DNA of 64,000 nucleotides from Burkholderia cepacia GG4 (lineage in GTDB: Bacteria > Pseudomonadota > Gammaproteobacteria > Burkholderiales > Burkholderiaceae): NCBI RefSeq assembly GCF_000292915.1, contig NC_018513.1, positions 558,001 through 622,000 of the forward strand. The letters run 5' to 3'. Shown one piece after another: positions 42,374 to 50,910 of this stretch; positions within the stretch are counted from its first letter, which is position 1; each line of letters opens with the position of its first letter. The notes beneath the pieces are model-generated. The model worked only from the letters and a program-made list of their open reading frames with translations. It had not been told where the DNA came from and did not search any database. Position numbers and translations under genes: made by a program.

Positions 42374-43303
42374 ATGGAAAACAAATCACATGCGTTCTGG
42401 GCCGGCCTGTTCACGATCGCGCTGACGCTGGCGATCGCGGGCACCGTGTTCTGGTTCAACGTCGACCGCACCGTGCGCGTGCCGTACGACCTGCTCGCGC
42501 GCACCAACGTGACGGGCCTGTTTCCCGATGCGGCCGTGCGCTTTCGCGGCCTCGACGTCGGCAAGGTCCAGTCGATCGGCTTCGACCGTACGCACCCCGG
42601 TCAGATCCGGATCCGGATTCTCGTCGACCACGACGCGCCGATCACGCAGTCGACCTACGGCAGCCTCGGCTTCCAGGGCGTGACGGGCATCGCGTTCGTG
42701 CAGCTCGAGGATACGGGCCGCGACCTGGCGCCGCTGCCGTCGTCGCCGAAGGCGATCGCGCAGATCCCGATGCGGCCGAGCCTGTTCGACCAGATCCAGG
42801 AGCGCGGCGACGAGCTGCTGCGGCAGCTCGAGCAGGCGGCGAAAAGCGCGAACCAGCTGATGTCGCCGGAGATGCGCGAGCAACTGCGCGCGACGGCCGA
42901 AAGCCTGCAGCACGCGGCGGACGGCGCGGCGACGCTGTCGAAGCAGCTGGCGCCGACGGTTGCCGCGCTGCCGGAGACGATGCATCAGGTCGATCGCGCG
43001 ATGGCGTCGGCGAACACGCTGCTGCAGCCGAACGGGCCGCTCGTGTCGAACCTGAACAAGGCCGGCTCGGCCGCGGAGCAGGTCGGCGTCGCGCTGAACG
43101 ACCTGAACTCGCGGGTCCAGTACGACACGCTGCCGCGCTTCAACTCGCTGGCGGGCAGCGTCGGCGATGCGTCGCGGCAATTGAAGGACGTCGCCGGTGA
43201 ACTCGGCCGCAATCCGAGCAGTCTGTTGTTCGGTTCGCCCGGCGCCGCGCCCGGGCCCGGCGAAGCGGGCTTCGTCTGGCCGGGTGCGTCGGCCGGGAAA
43301 TGA
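42374..43303 (+). CDS. MCE-domain lipid-binding protein (MlaD-like)
   Basis: A 309-residue protein with an N-terminal membrane anchor (about residues 9-28, FWAGLFTIALTLAIAGTVFW). A single MCE domain follows (about 38-118, with VTGLFPDAAVRFRGLDVGKVQSI and LGFQGVTGIAFVQLED). A long helical C-terminal region (about 135-290) could form a tunnel or bridge in the periplasm, as in PqiB/YebT-type MCE proteins. It is longer than E. coli MlaD. It sits 28 bases after the ATPase gene in the same operon. Confidence 0.9.
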   Translation: MENKSHAFWAGLFTIALTLAIAGTVFWFNVDRTVRVPYDLLARTNVTGLFPDAAVRFRGLDVGKVQSIGFDRTHPGQIRIRILVDHDAPITQSTYGSLGFQGVTGIAFVQLEDTGRDLAPLPSSPKAIAQIPMRPSLFDQIQERGDELLRQLEQAAKSANQLMSPEMREQLRATAESLQHAADGAATLSKQLAPTVAALPETMHQVDRAMASANTLLQPNGPLVSNLNKAGSAAEQVGVALNDLNSRVQYDTLPRFNSLAGSVGDASRQLKDVAGELGRNPSSLLFGSPGAAPGPGEAGFVWPGASAGK

Positions 43304-43392
43304 AGCGTATCGCAAGCCCATCGATCGTCCGGCCCGGCGCGAGGCCGGGCAATGACGCCATCGAAACCGGAACCATCATGCAGGAACACGCC

Positions 43393-44016
43393 ATGCCACG
43401 AATCCTTGATCGCGCGCTGCGTCCGGCCGCGGCCGCGCTCGCCGTGCTGACGCTCGCGCTCGCCGCCGGCTGCGCTGGCCACAGCGCGGCGCTGTCGAAC
43501 GTCCGCTACGACCTCGGGCCGGCCGCGTCGGTCGTGACGGCCGGCACGGGCCCCGCGCTGAAGGTGCTCGACGTCGCCGCGCCCGACGCACTCGACTCGG
43601 ACAAGTTCGTCTACCGCCTCGCGTATGCGGATGCGCAGCGCATGGCCGTCTATCGCGACAGCCGCTGGACCGCGCCGCCCGCGCAACTGCTCACGCAGCG
43701 GCTGCGCGGCGCGCTGTCGTCGCGCGGCGCGGTGCTCGAAGGCTCCGACGGCGTGCGCGCGCCGACGCTCAAGGTCGACCTGAACGAATTCGAGCAGGTG
43801 TTCGACGGCCAGTCGCAGAGTCACGGCGCGGTCACCGCCCGCGCGACGCTGATGCAGGACGGCAAGGTGCTCGGCCAGCGCACGTTCGTCGCGCGCGCGC
43901 CGTCGAGCACGCCCGATGCGGCCGGCGGCGCGCGTGCGCTCGCGGCTGCGAGCGACGAACTCGTGTCGCAGATCGCCGCGTGGGTTGGCGTGCAGGCGTA
44001 CGCGGGCAACCCGTGA
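43393..44016 (+). CDS. ABC transporter auxiliary lipoprotein (PqiC/LetC-like)
   Basis: A lipoprotein of 207 residues; the lipobox is LAAGC near residue 27, so it should be anchored in the outer membrane. The body matches the ABC-type transport auxiliary family (DUF330-like), with FVYRLAYADAQRMAVYRDSRWTAPPAQL as the most recognisable part. Such proteins partner MCE systems. The start at 43393 has AGGAA upstream; an ATG at 43378 is an alternative five codons earlier. It is the fourth gene of the Mla-type operon. Confidence 0.85.
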   Translation: MPRILDRALRPAAAALAVLTLALAAGCAGHSAALSNVRYDLGPAASVVTAGTGPALKVLDVAAPDALDSDKFVYRLAYADAQRMAVYRDSRWTAPPAQLLTQRLRGALSSRGAVLEGSDGVRAPTLKVDLNEFEQVFDGQSQSHGAVTARATLMQDGKVLGQRTFVARAPSSTPDAAGGARALAAASDELVSQIAAWVGVQAYAGNP

Positions 44017-44035
44017 CGCGCGACGCGCAGCCGCG

Positions 44036-45187
44036 ATGAACCCGCCGGGCACGCCGCGCGCGTCGTCGCTGGCGCGACAGGCGTTCGCCGCGTACGCGGC
44101 GCTCATCGTCTATGCGTCGCTGTATCCGTTCGAAGGCTGGGTGTCGCTCGGCATCGGGCCGTTCGACTACCTGTTCGCGCCGATGCAGCGCTATGTGACC
44201 GCATTCGACGTGGTCACCAACGTGCTCGGCTACCTGCCGTTCGGCGCACTCGGCGTGCTCGCGCTGCACCCGCGCTGGCGCGGCGTCGCCGCGACGCTGA
44301 TCGTCGGCTGCCTCGGCGTGCTGCTGTCGGGATCGATGGAGGCGCTGCAGACCTACCTGCCGACGCGCGTCGCGTCGAATCTCGACCTCGCGGCCAACGC
44401 GCTCGGCGCACTGGTCGGTGCCGCGCTCGCGGCGCCGGCCACCGGCGCGCTGCTCGACCGCGGCGCACTGCGCCGGTTGCGCTTCGCGTGGTTCGAAACC
44501 GACGGGGCCACACCGCTGCTGCTCGCCGCGCTGTGGCCGTTCGCGATCCTGTTCCCGTCGCCGTTCCTGTTCGGCATCGGCGACTGGCCGGCCGCACTGT
44601 GGGAGCGCACCGACGGCTCGATGCAGGACGCGCTGCTCGCGTGGCTGCCGGCCGCGTGGCGCGTGAGCGAATGGCCCGAGCGGGTCGACGGCTGGCTGTC
44701 CGACTCCGCGTGGGAAGCCGCGCTCGGCGGGCTGATGCTGTTCGCCGCGCTGGCGATCGCGTCGCTGGCGATGCGCGAGTCTGCGCCGCGCGTGCGGCTC
44801 CTGATCGGGTTGGTCGCCGCGACGCTCGCGCTGAAGTCGGCCGCGACGTTCATGCAGTCGACCACCGGTCTCGTCGTCGTGTGGGCGACGCCCGGCACGC
44901 GGCTCGGCATCGAGCTCGGCTTCGCGGCGGCGCTGGTTGCGCTGCACGTGCCGGCCACCTGGCGTGCCATGCTCGCGGCCGTCGCGCTGCTGGCCGGCGT
45001 GGCGCTCGTCAACCTGCTGCCCGTCAACCCGTTCTTCGACTTCACGCTGTCGGGCTGGCGGCAGGGCCGCTACGTGCATTTCAACAGCATCGCGCGCTGG
45101 CTCGCGTGGATCTGGCCCTACGCGGCGCTGCTCTGGCTCGGCCAGCGCGTCGAGCACGCGTGGCTGCCGGCCGCGCTGCGGCGCTGA
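44036..45187 (+). CDS. VanZ-like family membrane protein
   Basis: A 383-residue polytopic protein. The N-terminal part (about 1-130) is a VanZ-like domain with YASLYPFEGW, VVTNVLGYLPFGALGVLAL and the acidic loop SMEALQTYLPTRVASNLDLAANALGA. The rest has about five more hydrophobic segments. VanZ proteins are linked to glycopeptide resistance in some Gram-positives, but most bacterial members have no known role. It follows the lipoprotein gene by 19 bases and is probably part of the Mla-type operon, which hints at an envelope function. Confidence 0.85.
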   Translation: MNPPGTPRASSLARQAFAAYAALIVYASLYPFEGWVSLGIGPFDYLFAPMQRYVTAFDVVTNVLGYLPFGALGVLALHPRWRGVAATLIVGCLGVLLSGSMEALQTYLPTRVASNLDLAANALGALVGAALAAPATGALLDRGALRRLRFAWFETDGATPLLLAALWPFAILFPSPFLFGIGDWPAALWERTDGSMQDALLAWLPAAWRVSEWPERVDGWLSDSAWEAALGGLMLFAALAIASLAMRESAPRVRLLIGLVAATLALKSAATFMQSTTGLVVVWATPGTRLGIELGFAAALVALHVPATWRAMLAAVALLAGVALVNLLPVNPFFDFTLSGWRQGRYVHFNSIARWLAWIWPYAALLWLGQRVEHAWLPAALRR

Positions 45188-45247
45188 CGCGGCGGTCGGG
45201 GCAGGGCGGCCACGGCGCGATCGCGGGCAGCGGCGCGCGCCGGTCGT

Positions 45248-45253
45248 TATAAT
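45248..45253 (+). promoter_or_regulatory. candidate -10 element for the ferredoxin-hydrolase pair
   Basis: A consensus TATAAT lies about 80 bases before the ferredoxin start in the spacer after the VanZ gene. A -35 is not clear. Confidence 0.5.
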
Positions 45254-45334
45254 CGACCGCACCATCCGTCGCACCGCGCGCCGGCAATCGCCCCTCTTTC
45301 CGCCTGGCACCGCGCCGGGCCGCTCGTCACCATC

Positions 45335-45652
45335 ATGGATTCCTACTACCAGCACCACGTCTTCTTCTGCCTGAACCAGCGCGAACCGGGCGCCGAGCGT
45401 CCGAGCTGCGCGCAATGCGATGCGCAGACCATGCAGGAATACGCGAAAAAGCGCGTGAAGGAACTCGGCCTCGCGGGGCCCGGCAAGGTCCGCATCAACA
45501 AGGCCGGCTGCCTCGACCGCTGCGAGGAAGGGCCCGTGATGGTCGTGTATCCGGAAGGCACGTGGTACACGTACGTCGATCAGGCCGACATCGACGAGAT
45601 CGTCGAATCGCACCTGCGCGACGGCAAGGTCGTCGACCGCCTGAAGATTTGA
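45335..45652 (+). CDS. thioredoxin-like [2Fe-2S] ferredoxin
   Basis: A 105-residue protein with the cysteine pattern of thioredoxin-like [2Fe-2S] ferredoxins: C12 in HHVFFCLNQ, C25 and C28 in RPSCAQC, and C59 and C63 in KAGCLDRCEEGP. The GPVMVVYPEGTWYTYV segment is characteristic. It may serve electron transfer or sensing; partner unknown. It lies 13 bases upstream of the hydrolase gene and is probably cotranscribed with it. Confidence 0.92.
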   Translation: MDSYYQHHVFFCLNQREPGAERPSCAQCDAQTMQEYAKKRVKELGLAGPGKVRINKAGCLDRCEEGPVMVVYPEGTWYTYVDQADIDEIVESHLRDGKVVDRLKI

Positions 45653-45665
45653 GCGGGCCGGCCGA

Positions 45666-46310
45666 ATGAACGTTAATACGCAGAAGTCGCTGATCGCCGG
45701 CCCGGTCGGGCAGATCGAAATCGCGGTCGACCTGCCGGACGCCGTGCGCGAAGGCAGCGCCGCGCCGCGCGGCATCGCGCTCGTCGCGCATCCGCATCCG
45801 CTGTTCGGCGGCACGATGGACAACAAGGTCGCGCAAACCCTTGCGCGCACGCTGGTCCAGCTCAACTACGTGGTATACCGGTCGAACTTCCGCGGCGTCG
45901 GCGCGACCGAAGGCGTGCACGACAACGGCATCGGCGAGGCCGACGACCTGCTCGCGGTGCTCGCGCAGATGCGCGCGCAGCCCGCGTATGCGGACCTGCC
46001 GCTGGTGCTCGCGGGCTTCTCGTTCGGCACCTTCGTGCTGTCGCATGTCGCGAAGCGGCTGCGCGATGCGGGCGAGACGATCGAGCGGATGGTGTTCGTC
46101 GGCACGGCCGCGAGCCGCTGGCAGGTCGCCGACGTGCCCGAGAACACGCTCGTGATCCACGGCGAAACCGACGACACGGTGCCGATCGCATCGGTCTACG
46201 ACTGGGCGCGGCCGCAGGAACTGCCGGTCGTCGTGATCCCCGGCGCGGAGCACTTCTTCCATCGCAAGCTGCACGTGCTGAAGCGCATCATCGTCGACGC
46301 GTGGCGTTGA
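45666..46310 (+). CDS. alpha/beta hydrolase
   Basis: A 214-residue cytoplasmic alpha/beta hydrolase. It has the HPHPLFGGTMDNK motif near residues 42-54, FRGVGATEG for the oxyanion region, and the nucleophile elbow GFSFG with Ser119. The catalytic acid is in HGETDDTVP and the catalytic histidine in GAEHFFH. This is the short hydrolase type widespread in proteobacteria and related to dienelactone hydrolases. Substrate unknown. It is linked to the ferredoxin gene. Confidence 0.87.
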   Translation: MNVNTQKSLIAGPVGQIEIAVDLPDAVREGSAAPRGIALVAHPHPLFGGTMDNKVAQTLARTLVQLNYVVYRSNFRGVGATEGVHDNGIGEADDLLAVLAQMRAQPAYADLPLVLAGFSFGTFVLSHVAKRLRDAGETIERMVFVGTAASRWQVADVPENTLVIHGETDDTVPIASVYDWARPQELPVVVIPGAEHFFHRKLHVLKRIIVDAWR

Positions 46311-46793
46311 GACGCTGAGCCCGCCGCGCGGCGCCGGAGCCGCACGACTGCGAGGTCGCCGCTCGCGCGAGATCGCGCCGCACCGTGTCGGACACGGTCG
46401 CACCTGCCGCCGCCGCGCGGTGCAACCCGACTTGCACGGTGCCTGCGCACGCCTTTCGCGCGGCTTCGAGCGCGCTCTCCCGTCACTCACCCGCGCTATC
46501 CTCTCGAAGCCGGTGTGCGGCCACCCGGCGCGCGGTTCGCGAAAACGCCCTTCGCGGCCACGTATAATGGCCGCATTTCGCGTCGCCCGCGGCCCGGCTG
46601 GGCCCATGCGGCGCTCGTTTCGCCGCCTGTCCGCCCGCTCGCGACGGCCGCGAACCGAACGCGTCCGCACGAGTCCAACCGGCGCGTTTCGCGCCGTCCG
46701 ACGCTGTCGGACGCATGCCCGGAACGCCCGCCGCCTTGCCGTTCAACCCTGCGCGTTTCGCGCTGCACTTTCTGCCATCAGCCTGAATCGATC
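46311..46793. other. gene-free interval with promoter and long leader of the DD-carboxypeptidase gene
   Basis: These 483 bases precede the DD-carboxypeptidase gene. A consensus TATAAT at 46563-46568 would start a transcript near 46575 with a leader of about 220 bases. The leader has a hairpin GGCGCG/CGCGCC at 46681-46695. Frames open on either strand lack ribosome binding sites and domains. Nothing else is recognisable. Confidence 0.45.
46563..46568 (+). promoter_or_regulatory. candidate -10 element of the DD-carboxypeptidase operon
   Basis: A consensus TATAAT in the context ACGTATAATGG; TTCGCG at 46536-46541 is a poor -35 at a long spacing. The leader to the ATG at 46794 would be about 220 bases. 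Confidence 0.55.
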
Positions 46794-48107
46794 ATGCGTC
46801 TGTCTCCCCAAGGCCTCAAGTCCCTCGCTTCCTCCATCGCCTTCGGCACCGCCGCGCGCAACGTCGCGCTGGGCGTGATGCTGCCTGTCGCGCTCGCGTC
46901 GACGATCGTCGTCGCGGAAGCGAAGCCGGCCGCCAAGGCCAAGGCCGCGCATGCCGCGCCGGCCGCCGCCGAGCAGTTCACCGGCGCGCCCGCGACCTTC
47001 ATGCCGGGCGCGGTGCCGCCGCCGGGCGTGAACGCGCACTCGTGGGTGCTCGTCGATGCGACGAGCAACACGGTGCTCGCGTCGGGCAACGCTGACGAAC
47101 GCGTCGAGCCCGCCTCGCTGACGAAGCTGATGACGGCCTACCTGGTGTTCGAGGCGCTCGACAAGAAGAAGATCTCGATGGAGCAGATCGTCACGCCGAG
47201 CGCAGCCGTGCGCCGCGTCGGCACCGACGAGTCGCGGATGTTCATCGAGGCGGACAAGCCGGTGTCGGTACACGACCTCGTGTACGGGATGATCATCCAG
47301 TCGGGCAACGACGCCGCGATCGCGCTGGCCGAACTGGTCGGCGGCAGCGAAGGGCAGTTCGTCACGCTGATGAACGACGAGGCGCAGCGCCTCGGCATGA
47401 AGGGCACGCACTTCGCCGACGTGAACGGCATGCCCGACCCGAACCACTACACGACGGCCGGCGACCTCGCGAAGCTGTCCGCACACCTGGTCCGCGATTT
47501 TCCGCAGTACTACAGCATCTTCTCGGAGAAGGAATTCAAGTACAACAACATCCGCCAGGGCAACCGCAACCGGCTGCTTTGGCTGGATCCGACGGTCGAC
47601 GGCCTGAAGACGGGCCATACGCAGGCGGCGGGCTACTGCCTGATCGCGTCGGCCAAGCGCGCGATCCCGGGTGTCGATGGCCAGCGTCGCCTCGTGTCGG
47701 TGATGATGGGCGAGCAGAAGGAAGGCGAGCGCACGCAGGACAGCATGAAGATGCTGAACTACGGCTATAGCGCGTTCGACGCGGTGCGCCTGTTCAAGGG
47801 CGGCCAGGCGATGTCGACGCCGCGCATCTACAAGGGCAAGGAAAACACCGTGCAGGTCGGCGTGAAGGGCGACCAGTGGGTGACCGTGCCGCGCGGCCTC
47901 GGCGAGAAGGTCAAGCCGCAAGTCGAAGTCAACGCGCCGCTGATCGCACCGCTCGCGGAAGGCCAGCAGGTCGGCACCGTGAAGATCGTCGCCGACGGCA
48001 AGACGCTGTCGGAGTTCCCGGTCGTCGCCCTGCAGGCCGTGCCTGAAGCGGGTATCTTCGGGCGTATCTGGGACTCGATCCTGCTGATGTTCAGCAAGAA
48101 GAAGTAA
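46794..48107 (+). CDS. dacA: D-alanyl-D-alanine carboxypeptidase (PBP5/6 family)
   Basis: This periplasmic serine peptidase trims the terminal D-Ala from peptidoglycan pentapeptides. The 437-residue protein has an N-terminal signal region (about residues 22-43). The active-site SxxK is S108-K111 (ASLTKLM), with the SGN motif in IIQSGNDAA and KTG in LKTGHT. A C-terminal beta domain and a terminal amphipathic segment (IFGRIWDSILLMFSKKK) that anchors PBP5 to the membrane are both present. It is followed 49 bases later by the D-amino-acid transaminase gene. Confidence 0.95.
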   Translation: MRLSPQGLKSLASSIAFGTAARNVALGVMLPVALASTIVVAEAKPAAKAKAAHAAPAAAEQFTGAPATFMPGAVPPPGVNAHSWVLVDATSNTVLASGNADERVEPASLTKLMTAYLVFEALDKKKISMEQIVTPSAAVRRVGTDESRMFIEADKPVSVHDLVYGMIIQSGNDAAIALAELVGGSEGQFVTLMNDEAQRLGMKGTHFADVNGMPDPNHYTTAGDLAKLSAHLVRDFPQYYSIFSEKEFKYNNIRQGNRNRLLWLDPTVDGLKTGHTQAAGYCLIASAKRAIPGVDGQRRLVSVMMGEQKEGERTQDSMKMLNYGYSAFDAVRLFKGGQAMSTPRIYKGKENTVQVGVKGDQWVTVPRGLGEKVKPQVEVNAPLIAPLAEGQQVGTVKIVADGKTLSEFPVVALQAVPEAGIFGRIWDSILLMFSKKK

Positions 48108-48156
48108 GCGCGACGGGCCTTTGTTTTTTACGACTTCATCCCCATCTGGTATTGCC

Positions 48157-49083
48157 ATGAGCCAAGCCGAATTCGAACCGATCGTCTACCTCAGCGTGTC
48201 AGCGCAGGAGGAACTGGTGCCGCTGTCGGAAGCCCGGGTCCCGGTGCTCGACCGCGGGTTCATCTTCGGCGATGGCGTGTATGAAGTCGTTCCCGTCTAT
48301 GCACACGACGGCGCGCACGTGCCGTTCCGGATCGAACAGCATCTGGAGCGGCTTGCGCGCAGCCTGAAGAAGATCGGCATCGACAATCCGCATGACGCGG
48401 CCGGCTGGCGCGAGTTGATCGAGCGCATGGTCGCCGCGAATGCCGAAGGTCTCGGCGACGGCAATGCGCTCGTCTACCTGCAGGTGACGCGCGGCGTCGC
48501 GAAGCGCGGCCACGCGTTCCCGGCCAACGTGGTGCCGACGGTGTTCGTGATGACGAGCCCGCTGCGCCTGCCGTCGGACGAGGAGCGCGCGCAGGGCGTG
48601 TGCTGCGTGACGGCCGAGGATCGGCGCTGGCTGCATTGCGACATCAAGTCGATCTCGCTGCTCGGCAACGTGCTGATGGCGCAGCATGCGGCCGAACGCA
48701 ACGCGTTCGAGACGATTCAGTTGCGCGACGACAACGTGACCGAAGGCTCGTCGTCGAACGTGTGGATCGTGAAGAACGGCGAGCTGATGGCGCCGCCGCG
48801 CAGCAACAAGATCCTCGAAGGGATCCGCTACGCGCTGGTCGAGCAGCTGGCCGACGAATGCGGGATTCCGTTCGTGGCGCGCGAGATCAGCGAGGTCGAG
48901 CTGCGTTCGGCGGACGAAATCATGATCACGTCGGCCACGAAGGAAATCCTGCCCGTCACGTTGCTCGACGATCTGCCCGTGCAGGGCGGCAAGCCGGGCC
49001 CCGTGTTCGCGGCGTTGTACGACGCGTACCAGCGCGCGAAAGCGCGCGAATTTGAACAGTTTGACCTAACCCGGAGAAAATGA
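48157..49083 (+). CDS. dat: D-amino-acid transaminase (class IV aminotransferase)
   Basis: A 308-residue fold-type IV PLP enzyme. The PLP lysine is K164 in CDIKSISLLGN; other conserved parts are DRGFIFGDGVYEVV at the N-terminus, EGSSSNVWIV and ITSATKEILPV. This pattern fits D-alanine transaminases, which make D-Ala or D-Glu for peptidoglycan, and the DD-carboxypeptidase next door supports that. A branched-chain transaminase is less likely. The stop overlaps the next gene's start. The upstream ATG at 48121 is not preferred. Confidence 0.9.
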   Translation: MSQAEFEPIVYLSVSAQEELVPLSEARVPVLDRGFIFGDGVYEVVPVYAHDGAHVPFRIEQHLERLARSLKKIGIDNPHDAAGWRELIERMVAANAEGLGDGNALVYLQVTRGVAKRGHAFPANVVPTVFVMTSPLRLPSDEERAQGVCCVTAEDRRWLHCDIKSISLLGNVLMAQHAAERNAFETIQLRDDNVTEGSSSNVWIVKNGELMAPPRSNKILEGIRYALVEQLADECGIPFVAREISEVELRSADEIMITSATKEILPVTLLDDLPVQGGKPGPVFAALYDAYQRAKAREFEQFDLTRRK

Positions 49084-49391
49084 TGAGCGAACCGACCAAA
49101 ACCATCGAGGTCACCGGCGCGATCGATACCCGGAAGGAGTCGCTGCTGGAGTTTCCGTGCGATTTCCCGATCAAGATCATGGGCAAGGCGCATCCGGAAT
49201 TCAAGGACACGATCTTCAAGGTCGTCGCTGTCCATGACAACGAGATCGACGTCGAGAAGATCGAAGAGCGCGCATCGAGCGGCGGCAACTACACCGGCCT
49301 CACGATCACCGTGCGCGCGACGAGCCAGGAACAGCTCGACAACATCTACCGCGCACTGACCGGCCATCCGATGGTCAAGGTCGTACTGTAG
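49080..49391 (+). CDS. ybeD: YbeD family protein (DUF493)
   Basis: A 103-residue protein of the DUF493/YbeD family, an ACT-like fold of unknown function. It shows LLEFPCDFPIKIMGK and the conserved YTGLTITVRATSQEQLDNIYRALTGHPMVKVVL. The gene begins ATGATG: the first ATG overlaps the upstream stop by four bases (49080) and the second by one. In E. coli ybeD lies between dacA and lipB; the same neighbours occur here, but a LysR and DUF2917 pair now separates it from lipB. Confidence 0.92.
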   Translation: MMSEPTKTIEVTGAIDTRKESLLEFPCDFPIKIMGKAHPEFKDTIFKVVAVHDNEIDVEKIEERASSGGNYTGLTITVRATSQEQLDNIYRALTGHPMVKVVL

Positions 49392-49426
49392 GGCCTGTTC
49401 CCGCTAATAACGGGCTTGCGCTGGCC

Positions 49427-50398
49427 CTACGCCTTCCATCCTCCTTCCTGCGCGCACTCGGCGGGGGTCTTCCCCGCCGCGCGCCGCGCGTCCAGCTCGT
49501 CGCACAGCAGCATGTACTCGGCGACTTCCTGAAGCAGCCAGGTCCTGAACGCCTGCACGCGCGGCGTGTTCAGGAGCGGCGGCGGACACACGAAGAAGTA
49601 GTGCCACGGGCTTTGCCCGTCGATGTCGAACAGGCGCACGAGGCGCCCGTCGAGCAGGTCATGCACCGCGAGCGAGCGGCGCACGAGCGCGATGCCCTGG
49701 CCGTCGATCGCGGCCAGCAGCAGGTTCGACGAATCCTGGTACAGGATCCCCCGTTTCGGCTCGGTCAGCGTATCGAGCCCGGCCGCGTCGAACCACGGCC
49801 GCCACAGCTCGTCGTCCGAGCGCAGCAGGTTGTAGTGCGCGAGATCGGCGGGCGTCTGCGGCAGCTTGCCGCCGTTCAGCGTCGGCGCACAGGCCGGAAA
49901 GAACACCTCCTCGAACAGCGGCTCGACGTGCAGCCCCGGATAGTTGCCGGAGCCGAAGCGGATCGCGAGGTCGACGTCGTCGCGCGCGAAATCGGTGAGC
50001 GAGTTGGTCGACTGCAGCTCGACGTCGATTTCCGGATGCCGCTCGATGAACGTGCCGATGCGCGGCGTGATGAAGCGCGCGGCGAACGACGACAGCATCG
50101 ACACCACCAGCCGCCGGCCGCGGTCGCTTGCGCGCACCTCGCGCGTCGCGTCGGCGATCACCATCAGCGCGCCGCGGACCTGCTGCGCGTAGCGCATGCC
50201 GGCGTCGGTCAGGCACAAGCGCTTGCCGTTACGGGTGAACAGCTGCACGCCGAGCTCCTCCTCGAGTGCGCGCACCTGGTGGCTGACCGCGCCGTGCGTG
50301 ACGTACAGCTCGTCGGCGGCGCGCGAGAAATTCTCGTGACGGGCGGCGGCTTCGAACGCGCGAATCGCGTTCAGTGCAGGCAGCTGGCGGAGGTCCAT
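49427..50398 (-). CDS. LysR family transcriptional regulator (GcvA-like)
   Basis: A 323-residue LysR regulator. The N-terminal winged helix (ALNAIRAFEAAARHENFSRAADELYVTHGAVSHQVRALEEELG) is of the GcvA/AmpR type. The periplasmic-binding-like effector domain follows (DVDLAIRFGSGNYPGLHVEPLFEE). It is divergent from the DUF2917 gene with 102 bases between starts, so it probably controls that gene and itself. In E. coli another LysR gene (ybeF) sits between lipB and lipA, so a regulator in this neighbourhood is a recurrent theme, but orthology is not shown. Confidence 0.9.
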   Translation of the reverse strand: MDLRQLPALNAIRAFEAAARHENFSRAADELYVTHGAVSHQVRALEEELGVQLFTRNGKRLCLTDAGMRYAQQVRGALMVIADATREVRASDRGRRLVVSMLSSFAARFITPRIGTFIERHPEIDVELQSTNSLTDFARDDVDLAIRFGSGNYPGLHVEPLFEEVFFPACAPTLNGGKLPQTPADLAHYNLLRSDDELWRPWFDAAGLDTLTEPKRGILYQDSSNLLLAAIDGQGIALVRRSLAVHDLLDGRLVRLFDIDGQSPWHYFFVCPPPLLNTPRVQAFRTWLLQEVAEYMLLCDELDARRAAGKTPAECAQEGGWKA

Positions 50399-50403
50399 TT
50401 GCT

Positions 50404-50430
50404 AATTTTCCTCACATCGACGTGAAAATT
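50404..50430. promoter_or_regulatory. imperfect inverted repeat in the LysR-DUF2917 spacer
   Basis: AATTTTCctCAC pairs with GTGAAAATT around ATCGAC. The site lies just outside the LysR start codon, is AT-rich for this genome, and fits a LysR autoregulatory operator. Confidence 0.45.
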
Positions 50431-50500
50431 GGTCGTTTAGTCGGGCGCCTTTAAGTGACTACGATTGTAGCCATCGAAGCATTTATTGGCGGAGTCGATC

Positions 50501-50827
50501 ATGCAAGAAATTTCTTCAAGCATCACGTTCGAAATCCCCGCGGGCGAAACCGTGCCGATGAAGGTGCAACGCAGCACGCGCCTGACGGTGCAATGCGGGC
50601 CGGTCTGGGCGACGCGCAGCAACGACGTCGAAGACTACTTCCTGGTCGACGGCGAGACGCTCCGGCTGCGCCGCGGCGAGCGGCTGTGGCTCAGCGCGGA
50701 AAGCGGGCAAGGCGCGCACGTCGCATTCTCGGTGTCGCGACCGGCCCGGGAAGTCGCGCTCACCGGGCTCGCGCGGCTGCGCAACCGCCTGAATGCGCTG
50801 CTCCACGACGGCTGGCGCACCGTCTGA
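50501..50827 (+). CDS. DUF2917 domain-containing protein
   Basis: A 108-residue soluble protein of the DUF2917 family, whose members are mostly found in Burkholderiales and have no known function. It has a cupin-like run of short strands: [56 protein letters not shown]. The ATG has GGAG eight bases upstream; an ATG five codons earlier is less favoured. It is probably regulated by the divergent LysR protein. Confidence 0.85.
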   Translation: MQEISSSITFEIPAGETVPMKVQRSTRLTVQCGPVWATRSNDVEDYFLVDGETLRLRRGERLWLSAESGQGAHVAFSVSRPAREVALTGLARLRNRLNALLHDGWRTV

Positions 50828-50910
50828 CCGAGCTTTCCTCCGACGGAACCTCGCGATCCGTCCCTTTCCAAGGCCGGCGAGACCCATGGGTTTTCGGTAA
50901 ACTACCGCCC

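Noticed and set aside
46483..46746. 87-residue minus-strand frame in the interval before the DD-carboxypeptidase gene
   Set aside because: It has no ribosome binding site, is low in complexity, and crosses the consensus TATAAT and leader of the plus-strand gene.
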